From Poriferisodalis sp965116715 (GTDB lineage Bacteria; Actinomycetota; Acidimicrobiia; Acidimicrobiales; Poriferisodalaceae), in assembly GCA_965116715.1 (NCBI GenBank), contig OZ220724.1:62001-126000 (forward strand): a DNA stretch of 64,000 nucleotides, read 5' to 3'. Below are positions 63,517-64,000 of this stretch, one piece after another. Numbering within the stretch: position 1 is the stretch's first letter; the number at the start of each line of letters is the position of its first letter. Below the pieces are notes generated by a model. It searched no databases, had not been told where the DNA came from, and saw nothing but the letters and a program-made list of their open reading frames with translations. The position numbers and the translations under genes were made by a program.

Positions 63517-64000
63517 TCAGCCGGTGCAGGCCACCCGGGGCTCGACGTGCGGGACGCGCCCGGCTCGCAGTGAGATCACCGCACCGGCTTCGTCGACTTC
63601 CCACACCACGCGCTTGTCGATGTCGGGGGCATCCACCGGCACGTACTGGATCGCGGAGAGCCCGGGCCCGTCTTCGATCCGGTCGCCGAAGGCTTCGATG
63701 ATCTCGCTCCGGGTGGAGCCGATGCCGTAGCCCGAGATCGTCGTGATCGGCCCGGATTCGATGTCGACACGCACGATCTCGGCGTTGACGGCCAGGAACC
63801 GGACCCCTTCAGGACCGTTCTGAACCGTGTAGTAGCGGCAGGCGTCCGAACCGCCCGGGACGGCGATCAGCAGTGCGCCGGCGGCGGTTCGGGCGTCTTC
63901 CAGCGAGTGCCCGATCTGCACGGGGCCCAAACCGGCGGTCGACAGCTTCGATTCCAGCGTCACATCGGGACCGGCCTCGTCTTCGGCCATGGCATCGCCG
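63517..64000 (-). CDS. Unknown, probably secreted protein, 5' end beyond window
   Basis: The visible 157+ residues contain STAGLGPVQIGHSLEDARTA, then a middle CRYYTVQNGPEGVRFLAVNA, and GYGIGSTRSEIIEAFGDRIE. LGPVQIGHSLEDARTA resembles secreted actinobacterial proteins of unknown function. An ATG occurs at 63990, but no signal peptide is present from there and the frame stays open to the edge, so the real start is probably outside. It is convergent with the M20 gene. Confidence 0.6.
   Translation of the reverse strand, partial: GDAMAEDEAGPDVTLESKLSTAGLGPVQIGHSLEDARTAAGALLIAVPGGSDACRYYTVQNGPEGVRFLAVNAEIVRVDIESGPITTISGYGIGSTRSEIIEAFGDRIEDGPGLSAIQYVPVDAPDIDKRVVWEVDEAGAVISLRAGRVPHVEPRVACTG

Overview
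The window is high-GC, densely coded DNA with many GTG/TTG starts, 1-17 nt gene overlaps and several near-leaderless promoters. It carries cell-wall-binding repeat 2 proteins with CAP domains, a DUF222/HNH endonuclease, LLM-type flavin monooxygenases, several acyl-CoA dehydrogenases and a HadAB-like dehydratase pair. Together these suggest an actinomycete, most likely a free-living or host-associated marine Acidimicrobiia-type bacterium; this placement is inference. I saw no rRNA or tRNA gene and no CRISPR array.

Region 1 (1-20.9 kb) is a decaying accessory/defence island. It holds a partial HhH-GPD protein, a NYN nuclease-like gene divergent from a DUF2188 gene, a macro-domain protein, a SNF2-type helicase with a C-terminal DUF3883 domain (two frameshifts), a DUF6338 membrane protein with a tiny overlapping partner, a PLD-family protein, a truncated AlbA/HATPase-like protein, two large unknown proteins, a toxin-first toxin-antitoxin pair and a DUF499 P-loop ATPase gene. 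Three zones of insertion sequences cut it: a truncated IS256-type element invaded by an IS3-type element, an IS5/IS427-type element, and an IS5-type element. The last two sit in genes whose reading frames are restored exactly when the element plus one target-site copy is removed.

Region 2 (21-37 kb) is mostly ordinary metabolism: HIT protein and 2OG-oxygenase-like pair, aldehyde dehydrogenase, class II aldolase, a double CaiB/BaiF CoA-transferase, a large secreted wall-binding CAP protein, an orphan molybdenum hydroxylase large subunit, O-acetylhomoserine sulfhydrylase, an alpha/beta hydrolase and a hydratase pair. A VapBC-type module follows, with an almost leaderless promoter overlapped by a palindrome.

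Region 3 (37-54 kb) holds a secreted hydrolase whose linker contains a run of 15 G, an acyltransferase-3, an M15-like peptidase, an acyl-CoA dehydrogenase, and the most striking gene here: a DsbA/FrnE-like thiol oxidoreductase whose active-site CxxC is written UGA-Pro-Trp-Cys. A 7-bp stem with a GUU loop lies 31 nt downstream of the UGA, as expected for a bacterial SECIS element, so it is probably a selenoprotein. Next come rhodanese, VOC, DUF169, enoyl-CoA hydratase, TIGR01777 epimerase, penicillin-acylase-type and HSL-type hydrolase genes, a chimeric gene scrap, and a very large RCC1-repeat/CAP wall protein.

Region 4 (54-64 kb) has a HicAB pair, a Phd/VapC pair, a DUF222-HNH gene and a catabolic block: alpha/beta hydrolase, LLM monooxygenase, cytochrome P450, acyl-CoA dehydrogenase and an M20 peptidase. 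A partial unknown protein runs off the right edge.
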